A stretch of 29,246 nt of DNA from assembly GCA_036258315.1 (NCBI GenBank), contig DATADX010000020.1, positions 1 to 29,246 of the forward strand, read 5' to 3'. A program made the position numbers and the translations under genes. This document shows, in pieces, positions 22,144 to 29,246 of the stretch. Positions within the stretch are counted from its first letter, which is position 1, and each line of letters starts with the position of its first letter. This DNA comes from DASSYK01 sp036258315 (GTDB lineage: Bacteria > Actinomycetota > Thermoleophilia > Solirubrobacterales > 70-9). Under the pieces are notes generated by a model, which did not search any database, was not told where the DNA came from, and was given only the letters and a program-made list of their open reading frames with translations.

Positions 22144-23756
22144 TGCTCGGCGCCCTTCCAGGCCGCCGCCTGCTCCCACCCACCGGTCGGCGGGGGCTCG
22201 CCCTCGGCGCAGCGCTCACCGCGGCTGATCGCCCGCCAGGGAGAGAAGTCGACGTCGACGCGGAGCCTGCCCGGCTCGCTGACGATCACCCGCGTGAACC
22301 CGGTCGGGGACTCCTCGACGCAGCCGGTGCCGCGCACGACCGACCAGTAGGGAGTCCAGCGAACCCTGACGAGGATCGTCCCGGGCGCGTCGGCGTCGAT
22401 CACGAATCCCTCCGGCGTCAGCTTGACGACGTCGCCCGCCCCGATCGCGAGCGGCTCGGGATCCTTGACGCGGTAGACGGTCCAGTCCTCGCTCTTGAAG
22501 ACGGCATCGAGGTACGGCAACCCCACCTTGATCAACCGCGCCTCCCCCTCACCCGCGTAGTCCAGGTCCGAGTGCGGAACGGCGACGAAGCCGACGGCGA
22601 GGTCGTCGAGCCAGTCGCGGTACTCCACCGCCGTCAGCGGGCCGTCCTCATCCTCGTAGAAGAGCGGGTTGAGCTTGCGGTCGAGCTGGCGCTCCCAGCC
22701 GCGCGCGATGTAGACGCCGTGCGGGACATAGGCGGATTCCCAGTGGTGCTCGGCGGGAACGACCTCGACCCGGTACTGCCGGAGAGTCGCCGCCTCCAGG
22801 AAGTCGCGCACGGGTGCGTAGTACCCGGCCTTGACGGAGGGCTGGGCGTGGACGGTCTCAAGGTCGCGGACGACCGGGGACCACTGCCAGTAGATCAGCG
22901 CCGGCGCCAGCAGCAGCAGCGCGAACCGCTGGCGGCGGTAGAGCCCGAACGCGAGCGCGGGCCCGAGCAGCAGCGAGCCCATCCGGGTCGCGTTGCCGCC
23001 CATCGGAGTGTCGATCAGGAAGGCGGCCGCGAGCGCGGCGCCGTAGGCGGCGACGCCGTAGCGGAGAAGCTTCTCCTCCCTCGGGATCGCCAGGAAGACC
23101 GCGATCGCGATCAGCGCGGCGGGCTGGAAGGACGAGAACACGAACGGCTCCGTGCCGCCCTCCGGGAACGCCCAGGCCATGAGCACGACCGTCAGGAGCG
23201 CTCCGGCGGCGAGCTCGAGGCCGGCCCGGTGGCGCTCGGCGAGCGCCTGGGCGACGGCGCCGCATGCCAGGAACAGGCCGGCTACGGGGCTGGCCAGCGG
23301 GCACAGCACCGCGAACGCGATCGCGAGCGGGCGCCAGCGGCGCTGTGAGGCGAACACCGCCGCGAGCGCGATCGCGATCCCGAGCGCGAACGCGAGCCGG
23401 CCGGAGAAGAGGCTGACCGACGTACCCGCCGCGAACCAGATCACCCCGAGCCGGGCGCGATCCCCCCAGTGCCGGTAGGCGATCCCGGCGAACAGCAGAG
23501 AGGCGATCACGATCGCGAACACGCCGACCAGCCGAGGGCCGACCAGCGCACCGAGCGGGGGGAAGAGGACGCTGTACCCCGGCAGGTGGTGGCCGCCGAA
23601 CCAGAGGTTGCTCCAGGCCGAGATGCCCTCGTCCTCGAACAGACCGGAGCGGAACACCTGAGCCGCGTGGTCGGCGCTGGTCGGCTCGATGATCAGGTAG
23701 GCGACGCCGACTGCCCCCGCGATGAGGCCCGGCTCGGCATAGCGGCGCACCGCCAT
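22140..23756 (-). CDS. Polytopic membrane protein, GT-C glycosyltransferase-like
   Basis: A 538-aa protein with about ten membrane helices in the first 330 residues and a soluble C-terminal part of about 200 residues. After helix 1 the loop has TSADHAAQVFRSGLFEDEG then SAWSNLWFGGHHLPGYSVL, where acidic/His residues sit where GT-C enzymes keep their catalytic acid. The C-terminal part has an extended beta-rich region (RVRWTPYWSVVRGTGCVEE, LRVDVDFSPWRAISRGE). It is probably a polyprenol-phosphate-sugar-dependent transferase facing outside, but no family is certain. ATG 23756 has GAGAGGGGG just upstream. It lies 14 nt after PAP2 copy A and overlaps PAP2 copy B, so it is in the lipid cluster. Confidence 0.65.
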   Translation of the reverse strand: MAVRRYAEPGLIAGAVGVAYLIIEPTSADHAAQVFRSGLFEDEGISAWSNLWFGGHHLPGYSVLFPPLGALVGPRLVGVFAIVIASLLFAGIAYRHWGDRARLGVIWFAAGTSVSLFSGRLAFALGIAIALAAVFASQRRWRPLAIAFAVLCPLASPVAGLFLACGAVAQALAERHRAGLELAAGALLTVVLMAWAFPEGGTEPFVFSSFQPAALIAIAVFLAIPREEKLLRYGVAAYGAALAAAFLIDTPMGGNATRMGSLLLGPALAFGLYRRQRFALLLLAPALIYWQWSPVVRDLETVHAQPSVKAGYYAPVRDFLEAATLRQYRVEVVPAEHHWESAYVPHGVYIARGWERQLDRKLNPLFYEDEDGPLTAVEYRDWLDDLAVGFVAVPHSDLDYAGEGEARLIKVGLPYLDAVFKSEDWTVYRVKDPEPLAIGAGDVVKLTPEGFVIDADAPGTILVRVRWTPYWSVVRGTGCVEESPTGFTRVIVSEPGRLRVDVDFSPWRAISRGERCAEGEPPPTGGWEQAAAWKGAEQ

Positions 23757-23770
23757 CCCCCTCTCGCCTC

Positions 23771-24547
23771 TCAAGCGGTGGCGGGTCGCCAGGACCAGGA
23801 AGTGGGCCGCACCCGGGCGAGCCGGATCGCGGCCAGGGCCGACAGCCCCGCGACCAGGGCGCCGGCCGCGCCGTCGAGCCAGAAGTGGTTCGCCGTGACG
23901 ACGACCACGAAGAAGACGAAGAGGGGATAGATGCACCACAGAGCGCGGGTCAGGTTGTGCCGGGCGATCAGCGCGCCTGAGACGCCGATCAGAAGGGCGA
24001 AGGCGCAATGCATGCTAGGGATCGCGGCGTAGGGATTTACGAACACCTTGACCAGCGCCGAGTCGTGATTGACCTGCGCGTACTGGGTGATCGTGTCGAC
24101 GAACCCGTAGCCCTCGACCAACCGCGGGGGGGCGGTCGGGACGAGCGTGTAGCCGATCAGCGCCAGGCCCATCGCGACCATGAACATGTTGCGGACGAAG
24201 TAGAAGCTCTCGTTTCGGTACAGGTAGAGCCAGACCAGGAAGCCCGTCGTGAGCACGAAGTGGGAGTTCATATAGGCGAAGTTGGCGATCTCGATCAGCC
24301 ATCGCTGGCCGATCAGCGCCTGCTGCACGTCGGGCTCGAAGAAGGTCCCGGTCGCCACCTCGATGTCGATCACCTTCGCGGCGTTGGCGAACGCCTCGGT
24401 CTTCTGGCCGCTGCCCTCGGCGATCCCCCGCACGGTCTCGTAGAGCAGGTCGGCGATCACGAACAGCCCGAGCTGCCGGCCGACGTCGCCCCAGCCGTGT
24501 GGAAGGTGGGGCAGGTAAGGACGTGTTCTGGAGGCGAGCGCGCGCAC
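23771..24547 (-). CDS. PAP2-family membrane protein, Aur1-like (copy A)
   Basis: A 258-aa PAP2-superfamily membrane protein, paralogous to copy B. It has VPTAPPRLVEG, AAIPSMHCAFALL (about 174-182) and TANHFWLDGAAGA (about 217-225), so both catalytic His and the Asp are kept. The shared APPR, PSMH and NHxWxD spellings place both copies in one Aur1-like subgroup; classical PgpB-type phosphatases have PSGH and SRxxxxxH instead. It is the first gene of the lipid cluster. The GTG start has no ribosome-binding site, but TAGAAT ends 9 nt upstream, consistent with a leaderless transcript. The substrate is inferred only from context. Confidence 0.85.
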   Translation of the reverse strand: MRALASRTRPYLPHLPHGWGDVGRQLGLFVIADLLYETVRGIAEGSGQKTEAFANAAKVIDIEVATGTFFEPDVQQALIGQRWLIEIANFAYMNSHFVLTTGFLVWLYLYRNESFYFVRNMFMVAMGLALIGYTLVPTAPPRLVEGYGFVDTITQYAQVNHDSALVKVFVNPYAAIPSMHCAFALLIGVSGALIARHNLTRALWCIYPLFVFFVVVVTANHFWLDGAAGALVAGLSALAAIRLARVRPTSWSWRPATA

Positions 24548-24556
24548 TGTCGGCGG

Positions 24557-24562
24557 ATTCTA
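24557..24562 (-). promoter_or_regulatory. Candidate leaderless -10 box (TAGAAT) for the lipid cluster
   Basis: On the minus strand TAGAAT ends 9 nt before the GTG start of the first PAP2 gene and matches the -10 consensus at five of six bases. No clear -35 was found. Confidence 0.45.
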
Positions 24563-24583
24563 GTCACCGCTCGTTAACACGCA

Positions 24584-24603
24584 GAGTGCGGATACCCACA
24601 CTC
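24584..24603. promoter_or_regulatory. Hairpin/inverted repeat upstream of the lipid cluster
   Basis: GAGTGCGG and CCACACTC enclose a 4-nt loop, giving an 8-bp stem with one G-U. It lies about 22 bp upstream of the TAGAAT box on the minus strand, so it could be an operator, or a terminator after the hydrolase gene. TTTT follows it only on the plus strand, where there is no gene to end. Confidence 0.35.
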
Positions 24604-24619
24604 TTTTCCACGAGACGCC

Positions 24620-24668
24620 TCCCGCCGGATCAGGGCCGTCTCAAGAGAAACGTCCCGCCGGTCAGGGC
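24620..24668. repeat. Imperfect direct repeat at the 3' end of the hydrolase gene
   Basis: TCCCGCCGG-A-TCAGGGC at 24620-24636 and TCCCGCCGG-TCAGGGC at 24653-24668 are near-identical. The second copy contains the hydrolase stop codon. The first looks like a duplication of the gene end. Confidence 0.6.
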
Positions 24669-25501
24669 TGCTCGAGAAATGCGACGACGCGGTCGACGAC
24701 CGTCGCGTCCTCGAGCCAGGGCCAGTGGCCCAGCGCGGGCAGCTCGACGAGCTCGGCGTTCGGCAGGGCCGCGGCATAGGCACGCCCGAAGCGCGCCGGC
24801 AGGTAGCGGTCCTTGCCGCTCCAGACGACCAGGGCGGGGGCGGTGAGCGCGCCGAGGCCGGCGCCGAGACGAGCGAGCTTCTCCTCGGGCGCGGATCGGT
24901 AGAGGCGGAGGATCGCCGCGAAGGTCCCGGCGTCGAGCTGGTCCCAGATCATGTCGACGAACGCGGGAGGGGGAGCGCTCCAGTCGCCGCGCGACTCCCT
25001 GAGGGCGAGGGAGGCGATCCGGCGCGTCCACAGCCGGTTCGAGATCTCTCCGAGCCACGGGGTGCGCCAGATCCGGGCGGTCCGGTGCCAGCGGTATCCG
25101 GGAAGCAGCGGAACGCAGTTGATCGCCACGAGGCGCCGCAGCCGGGCCGGGGCGCGCTGAGCGCTGATCAGGGCGAGCCCGCCCCAGTCGTGGACGACCA
25201 GCGAGTGGTCCTCGACGCCGAGACGCTCCAGCGCCCGTTCGACGAACCGCGCGTGGGCGTCGACGCCGTAGTCGAACCGCTCCGGTGGCGGACGATCGGA
25301 GCGGCCGAAGCCGGGCAGGTCGAACGCCAGCGCCGGGCCTCGCATCCGCTCGAGGAACGGGGTCCACTGCTCCGAGTGATCGGGGACACCGTGCACGAAC
25401 ACCGCGGGCGGGCCGTCCCCCGCGATGCGCCGGTAGAAGACGGTGGTCCCGTCGACGACGACGGAACCCGTCTCGACTCGGCTCTCGCTCGCCACGGCCA
25501 T
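24662..25501 (-). CDS. Alpha/beta hydrolase with Asp nucleophile (dehalogenase/epoxide hydrolase-like)
   Basis: A 279-aa alpha/beta hydrolase. The oxyanion motif FVHGVPDHSEQW is followed by FDLPGFGRSDRP and the nucleophile elbow VVHDWGGLAL, where Asp takes the place of the usual Ser. WSGKDRYLP offers the acid and GHWPWLED the catalytic His. An Asp nucleophile in HDWGG is typical of haloalkane dehalogenases and epoxide hydrolases, which work through an ester intermediate with the enzyme. The cap region (HRTARIWRTPWLGEISNRLW) is helical as expected. The substrate is unknown. ATG 25501 faces the nth start across 27 bp, with TATTGT 11 nt upstream. Confidence 0.85.
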   Translation of the reverse strand: MAVASESRVETGSVVVDGTTVFYRRIAGDGPPAVFVHGVPDHSEQWTPFLERMRGPALAFDLPGFGRSDRPPPERFDYGVDAHARFVERALERLGVEDHSLVVHDWGGLALISAQRAPARLRRLVAINCVPLLPGYRWHRTARIWRTPWLGEISNRLWTRRIASLALRESRGDWSAPPPAFVDMIWDQLDAGTFAAILRLYRSAPEEKLARLGAGLGALTAPALVVWSGKDRYLPARFGRAYAAALPNAELVELPALGHWPWLEDATVVDRVVAFLEQP

Positions 25502-25512
25502 CGGCGGGCCGG

Positions 25513-25522
25513 ACAATATCCT
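25513..25522. promoter_or_regulatory. Overlapping divergent -10 boxes (hydrolase and nth)
   Basis: Within the 27-bp gap, TATTGT on the minus strand (25513-25518) ends 11 nt before the hydrolase ATG. TATCCT on the plus strand (25517-25522) ends 6 nt before the nth GTG. They share two bases, so opening at one would affect the other. Confidence 0.4.
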
Positions 25523-25528
25523 CGCGGC

Positions 25529-26317
25529 GTGCCGCTGCCGAGCAACGCCGCGATCGCCGAGCCCAGCCGCCGTGCCCGGGCGCTGGCCGCGCGCGGGCGC
25601 CGCACCGGCCTCGCCGAGCCACGGCGGCGGATCCCGAGGCGCGACCCGAGTTGGCGACGGCCCTCGCGCAAGCGGGTGCTCGCGATCCGCGACCGGCTGC
25701 GCGAGCTCTACGGGCGCCCGGTCAACGAGCCTCACGGCCACCCGATCGCCGAGCTCGTCAAGACGGTCCTCTCCCAGAACACGAACGACCGCAACCGCGA
25801 CGTCGCCTACGGGCGGATGCGCGAGCGGTTTTCGAGCTGGGAGCAGGTGCGCGACGCGCCGCTCGCGGAGCTCGAGGAGGCGCTGCGGCCCGGCGGCCTC
25901 AGCGCCACGAAGGCGCCGCGGATCCAGCACATCCTCGCCCGCCTCGGGGACCCCCCGAACCTCGACTGGCTGGCGACCGCACCGCGCGAGGAGGCGATGG
26001 AGTCCCTGATCGAGCTGCCCGGAGTCGGCCGGAAGACGGCCGCGTGCGTGATGATCTTCAGCTTCGACCGCCCGGAGATCCCGGTCGACACCCACGTCCA
26101 TCGGGTCGGCGGGCGCCTCGGCCTCTTCCGTCCCAACGCCTCCTTCGAGGAGGCCCACGACGAGATGCTCGCCATCACCCCGCCCGAGGACGCCTACGAG
26201 CTGCACGTCAACCTGATCCGGCACGGCCGTGCGATCTGCCGGCCCCGGCCCCGCTGCGAGGAATGCGGCCTGCGGCGGATGTGTCCCTGGTACCGCCGAT
26301 ATGCTCCCCGCCGATGA
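25529..26317 (+). CDS. nth: Endonuclease III
   Basis: A 262-aa DNA glycosylase/AP lyase that removes oxidised pyrimidines in base-excision repair. The helix-hairpin-helix ELPGVGRKTAACVM carries the catalytic Lys and VDTHVHRVGGRLGL the catalytic Asp. The 4Fe-4S Cys set CRPRPRCEECGLRRMC has spacing 5-2-5; the usual is 6-2-5. The first ~50 residues are an Arg-rich extension, so the true start may be further in. GTG 25529 is used because TATCCT lies 6 nt upstream. The stop overlaps the cytochrome gene start as ATGA. Confidence 0.9.
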   Translation: MPLPSNAAIAEPSRRARALAARGRRTGLAEPRRRIPRRDPSWRRPSRKRVLAIRDRLRELYGRPVNEPHGHPIAELVKTVLSQNTNDRNRDVAYGRMRERFSSWEQVRDAPLAELEEALRPGGLSATKAPRIQHILARLGDPPNLDWLATAPREEAMESLIELPGVGRKTAACVMIFSFDRPEIPVDTHVHRVGGRLGLFRPNASFEEAHDEMLAITPPEDAYELHVNLIRHGRAICRPRPRCEECGLRRMCPWYRRYAPRR

Positions 26318-26739
26318 GCCGCGCGACGTTCGTCATCTTCGGGCTGGTCGTCCTCATCTTCGCCGTCCTGATCCCGGCCTGGGCGATCAGCCAGGAGGGC
26401 GAGGAGGAGGCCTCCCCTCAGGCCGTCCCGGCCGAGCTCGAGGAGGGCAAGCAGCTGTTCGTGACCAACTGCGGCTCCTGCCACACGCTCTACAAGGCGG
26501 GAACCGACGGCGTCGTCGGCCCCGACCTCGACGACCTGCTGGCGCCGCCGAGCGCGACCGCGCCGGATCCCTCGACGATCCAGCCCCGCGTCCTGGCGGC
26601 GATCGAGGACGGCATCGCAGGGCGGATGCCGAAGGGGATCCTGACCGGCTCGCAGGCCGAACAGGTCGCGGAGTTCGTGTCCCGCTGCGCCGGCGCCCGT
26701 GACGACTGCAACACGGCCTCGGCGCCCGCGAGCCCGTAG
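26314..26739 (+). CDS. Membrane-anchored class I cytochrome c
   Basis: A 141-aa single-haem cytochrome c. An uncleaved-looking N-terminal anchor (FVIFGLVVLIFAVLIPAWAI) is followed by an acidic linker and the haem domain: LFVTNCGSCHTLYKAGTDG with the CxxCH site, VGPDLDDLL, and GRMPKGILTG, whose Met is the likely sixth ligand, ending in QVAEFVSRCAG. It would carry electrons on the outer face of the membrane. Two additional Cys near the C-terminus could form a disulfide. Its ATG overlaps the nth stop (ATGA), an odd pairing of repair and respiration genes. No oxidase genes are nearby. Confidence 0.9.
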   Translation: MSRATFVIFGLVVLIFAVLIPAWAISQEGEEEASPQAVPAELEEGKQLFVTNCGSCHTLYKAGTDGVVGPDLDDLLAPPSATAPDPSTIQPRVLAAIEDGIAGRMPKGILTGSQAEQVAEFVSRCAGARDDCNTASAPASP

Positions 26740-26772
26740 CCGCGCGATCCACGGCTTCGCCATGAACGCCCA

Positions 26773-26797
26773 TCCCTCCGGGCTTCGCCCTGCGGGA
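26773..26797 (+). terminator. Possible hairpin terminator after the cytochrome gene
   Basis: TCCC...GGGA outer and GGGC/GCCC inner pairs form a stem-loop with two mismatches around a TTC loop, 34 nt after the stop. No T-tract follows, so it is weak evidence for termination. Confidence 0.3.
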
Positions 26798-26876
26798 TAT
26801 GCGGTTGCGACGCGGACGTAAGGGCTGCTGAGGCTCCGCCGGGTGGCGTCGGCAAGGCGTCGGGGTTACCGCCTCC

Positions 26877-26905
26877 TTTACTTGCCAGTGAAGATCTTCT
26901 ACACT
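26877..26905 (+). promoter_or_regulatory. Candidate dnaK promoter
   Basis: TTTACT (26877-26882) and TACACT (26900-26905) are separated by 17 bp, a sigma-70-like arrangement with 4/6 matches in each box. It lies in the only AT-richer stretch of the window. The leader is about 45 nt and carries GGAGG at 26943-26947. No CIRCE or HspR (HAIR) repeat was seen. Confidence 0.5.
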
Positions 26906-26957
26906 CTCACTCAGATTTCTTAAATGTTGAAACGAAAGCTTCGGAGGACTGAAGAGA

Positions 26958-28862
26958 ATGCCTAGAACAATCGGAATCGACCTCGGCACGACGAACTCGT
27001 GCATGGCGGTGATGGAGGGCGGCGAGCCGTCCGTGCTCGAGAACGCCGAAGGCGGCCGCACCACCCCGTCGGTCGTCGCCTTCACCGACAGCGGCGAGCG
27101 GCTCGTCGGCACCGTCGCGAAGCGACAGGCCGTGATGAACCCCGAGCGCACGATCTTCTCGATCAAGCGCTTCATGGGCCGCAAGGAGGCCGAGGTCAAG
27201 GAAGAGGAGAAGATCGTCCCCTACACGGTCGTCTCAGGCCCGGGGGGCGATGCCCGGATCGACGTCGGCGGCAAGCAGTACTCGCCGCCTGAGATCTCGG
27301 CGATGATCCTGCAGAAGCTGAAGACCGACGCCGAGGCGTATCTCGGCGAGCCGGTCTCGGACGCGGTCATCACCGTTCCGGCCTACTTCAACAACGCGCA
27401 GCGCGAGGCGACGAAGGACGCCGGCAAGGTCGCCGGCCTCAACGTCGTCCGCATCATCAACGAGCCGACCGCGGCCGCCCTCGCCTACGGGTTGGAGAAG
27501 GAGAACGACCAGACGATCCTGGTCTTCGACCTCGGCGGCGGGACGTTCGACGTCTCGATCCTCGACCTCGCCGAAGGCGTCTACGAGGTGAAGGCCACGA
27601 ACGGCGACAACCACCTGGGCGGCGACAACTTCGACAAGGCGGTCGTCGACTGGATGGTCGCCGAGTTCAAGAAGGACCAGGGCATCGACCTGTCCACCGA
27701 CAAGATGGCGCTCCAGCGCCTCTACGAGGCGGCCGAGAAGGCCAAGATCGAGCTGTCGTCCACCATGACGACGCAGATCAACCTGCCGTTCATCACGGCG
27801 ACGCAGGAGGGGCCGAAGCACCTCGACCTGCAGCTCACGCGCGCAAAGCTCAACGAGCTGACCGCCGACCTGCTCGCACGGACGGTCGAGCCCACGAAGC
27901 AGGCACTCGCCGACGCGGGCCTCGAGCCCTCGGCGATCGAGCACGTGGTCCTCGTCGGCGGCATGACCCGCATGCCGGCCGTCGTCGACAAGGTCAAGGA
28001 GCTGATCGGCAAGGACCCGCACAAGGGCGTGAACCCGGACGAGGTCGTCGCCGTCGGCGCGGCCATCCAGGGCGGCGTCCTAAAGGGCGAGGTCAAGGAC
28101 GTGCTCCTGCTCGACGTCACTCCGCTCTCGCTCGGCATCGAGACGAAGGGCGGCGTGTTCACCAAGCTGATCGAGCGCAACACGACCATCCCGACCCGTA
28201 AGTCCGAGGTCTTCACCACGGCCGAGGACAACCAGCCCGAGGTGCAGGTGCACGTGGGCCAGGGCGAGTCCGAGATGATCGGCTTCAACAAGACGCTCGG
28301 CAAGTTCAACCTCACCGGCATCCCGCCCGCACCGCGCGGCATGCCGCAGGTCGAGGTCACGTTCGACATCGACGCGAACGGGATCATCAACGTCTCCGCC
28401 AAGGACCTCGGGACGGGCAACGAGCAGCAGATCCGCATCGAAGGCGGCTCGGGCCTGAACGAGGACGAGGTGCAGCGGATGATCTCCGAGGCCGAGACGC
28501 ACGCCGACGAGGCGCACAAGCTGCGCGAGCTCGCCGACGCGCGGAACATCGGCGAGCAGCTCGCGTACCAGACCGAGCGAACGCTGAAGGAGCACCGCGA
28601 GACCCTCGACGAGGCCGAGGCCTCGACGATCGAAGGTCGCGTCATGGAGCTGAAGGCAGTGCTCGACGGCTCGGACGTGAACGAGATCAAGCAGAAGACC
28701 GAGGCGCTGCAGGAGGCCTCGCACAAGCTCGCCGAGGCGGTCTACGCGCAGGCAACCGCTCAGGCTTCCCCGGGCGGCAACGGCACGGCGTCGGCTGACG
28801 ACGAGGTCGTCGAGGACGCCGACTACGAGGTCATCGACGAAGAGGAGGCGAAGACCTCGTAA
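26958..28862 (+). CDS. dnaK: Molecular chaperone DnaK (Hsp70)
   Basis: A full-length 634-aa Hsp70. The ATPase domain has GIDLGTTNSCMAVMEGG, VITVPAYFNNAQREATKDAG, INEPTAAALAYGLE, VFDLGGGTFDVSILDL and VLVGGMTRMPAV. The interdomain linker VLLLDVTPLSLGIET precedes the substrate-binding domain, and the acidic tail ends DADYEVIDEEEAKTS. It folds new and stress-damaged proteins with DnaJ and GrpE. GGAGG lies 10 nt before the ATG. grpE follows with a one-base TAATG overlap, so this is the start of a dnaK-grpE operon; dnaJ would be expected beyond the window. Confidence 0.99.
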   Translation: MPRTIGIDLGTTNSCMAVMEGGEPSVLENAEGGRTTPSVVAFTDSGERLVGTVAKRQAVMNPERTIFSIKRFMGRKEAEVKEEEKIVPYTVVSGPGGDARIDVGGKQYSPPEISAMILQKLKTDAEAYLGEPVSDAVITVPAYFNNAQREATKDAGKVAGLNVVRIINEPTAAALAYGLEKENDQTILVFDLGGGTFDVSILDLAEGVYEVKATNGDNHLGGDNFDKAVVDWMVAEFKKDQGIDLSTDKMALQRLYEAAEKAKIELSSTMTTQINLPFITATQEGPKHLDLQLTRAKLNELTADLLARTVEPTKQALADAGLEPSAIEHVVLVGGMTRMPAVVDKVKELIGKDPHKGVNPDEVVAVGAAIQGGVLKGEVKDVLLLDVTPLSLGIETKGGVFTKLIERNTTIPTRKSEVFTTAEDNQPEVQVHVGQGESEMIGFNKTLGKFNLTGIPPAPRGMPQVEVTFDIDANGIINVSAKDLGTGNEQQIRIEGGSGLNEDEVQRMISEAETHADEAHKLRELADARNIGEQLAYQTERTLKEHRETLDEAEASTIEGRVMELKAVLDGSDVNEIKQKTEALQEASHKLAEAVYAQATAQASPGGNGTASADDEVVEDADYEVIDEEEAKTS

Positions 28863-29246
28863 TGCCGGAGGAGGTCGAGAACAGCGAGGAAGAGCTCGTC
28901 GAGGAGATCGACGAGACCGAGGCGCTGCGGGCCGAGAACGAGGAGCTGATCGACACGCTCCAACGGGTCAAGGCCGAGTTCGACAACTACCGCAAGCGGG
29001 CGGCGCGCGATCAGGAGAGCCTGGTCGCGCGCGCCCACGAGCGGCTGGTCAAGGAGCTTCTGCCCGTGCTCGACGACCTCGAGCGGGCGCTCGGAGCTGC
29101 CGAGCAGCACGAGGAGGCGAAGCTCGAGGAGGGCGTCCGCCTCGTGCACCGCGCGCTGGCAGCTGCGCTTTCCCGCGAAGGGCTCGAGGAGGTTCCCGTC
29201 GACGGCAGGTTCGACCCCTATGTGCACGAGTCGCTCCTGTCGCAGC
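28862..29246 (+). CDS. grpE: GrpE nucleotide-exchange factor, 3' truncated by window
   Basis: The first 128 residues of GrpE, the dimeric cofactor that releases ADP from DnaK. An acidic N-terminus (MPEEVENSEEELVEEIDET) leads into the long helix (RAENEELIDTLQRVKAEFDN, YRKRAARDQESLV) and then the four-helix bundle part (LLPVLDDLERALGAAEQHEE, GVRLVHRALAAALSREGLEE). VPVDGRFDPYVHESLL matches the conserved FDP..HEA motif. The ATG at 28862 overlaps the dnaK TAA by one base. The gene runs off the end of the window. Confidence 0.95.
   Translation, partial: MPEEVENSEEELVEEIDETEALRAENEELIDTLQRVKAEFDNYRKRAARDQESLVARAHERLVKELLPVLDDLERALGAAEQHEEAKLEEGVRLVHRALAAALSREGLEEVPVDGRFDPYVHESLLSQ

Noticed and set aside
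24725..25528. Long upstream extension of the nth frame
   Set aside because: It is antisense to the alpha/beta hydrolase. Endonuclease III similarity begins well after 25529.
26740..26957. CIRCE or HspR (HAIR) operator before dnaK
   Set aside because: No TTAGCACTC-n9-GAGTGCTAA or CTTGAGT-n7-ACTCAAG pair is present. Only partial half-site-like strings were seen (CACTC, ACTCAG), too short to count.

Overview
The window is about 29 kb of very GC-rich DNA with dense genes, many GTG starts and many 4-nt ATGA/GTGA overlaps. The gene set suggests an actinobacterium: a close match to the mycobacterial type of inositol-1-phosphate synthase, a PIP-synthase-like CDP-alcohol phosphatidyltransferase, a luciferase-like (probably F420-type) oxidoreductase and an actinobacterial-style dnaK-grpE start. 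The mix looks more like a deep-branching class such as Thermoleophilia than Mycobacteriales or Streptomyces, but that placement is an inference. No transposase, integrase, phage gene or CRISPR array is visible. The region reads as ordinary chromosome.

Layout. 1-1271: the end of an enolase-superfamily gene and a ferritin. 1275-5034 (minus): a cold-shock gene, tRNA-Asp, a large GT-C-like membrane protein and two S51 peptidases, in that transcription order. 5216-6300: two decayed genes on either side of a stand-alone cyclic-nucleotide-binding protein. 6344-10018 (plus): a short FtsH-like protease, an ATP-grasp enzyme and a divergent SDR, with tRNA-Val on the minus strand between the first two. 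10025-12164 (minus): argF, tRNA-Glu, lgt and a small acidic protein. 12221-16260: an EEP-family phosphohydrolase, two small phasin-like helical proteins facing each other, an RNA uracil methyltransferase and a coupled luciferase-like oxidoreductase. 16279-24547 (minus): a tightly packed series of PAP2, GT-C-like protein, PAP2, PIP-synthase-like enzyme, Ino1, GT4-PHP fusion, UDG-like protein and two tiny proteins. 24662-26739: an alpha/beta hydrolase divergent from nth and a cytochrome c. 26958-29246: dnaK and the start of grpE.

The most coherent system is the minus-strand lipid cluster (about 17.3-24.5 kb). Ino1 makes inositol-1-phosphate, the CDP-alcohol transferase has the residues expected of a phosphatidylinositol-phosphate synthase, two Aur1-like PAP2 proteins could dephosphorylate or transfer the headgroup, and a GT4 enzyme fused to a PHP hydrolase plus a GT-C-like protein could glycosylate the product. 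The combination, and especially the GT4-PHP fusion, deserves follow-up.

Two regulatory patterns stand out. At least ten genes have a TANNNT-like -10 box ending only 6-11 nt before the start codon, which suggests widespread leaderless transcription. The cold-shock gene has a leader in which the ribosome-binding site is perfectly complementary to an upstream segment that also belongs to a competing hairpin, a plausible temperature-responsive switch.
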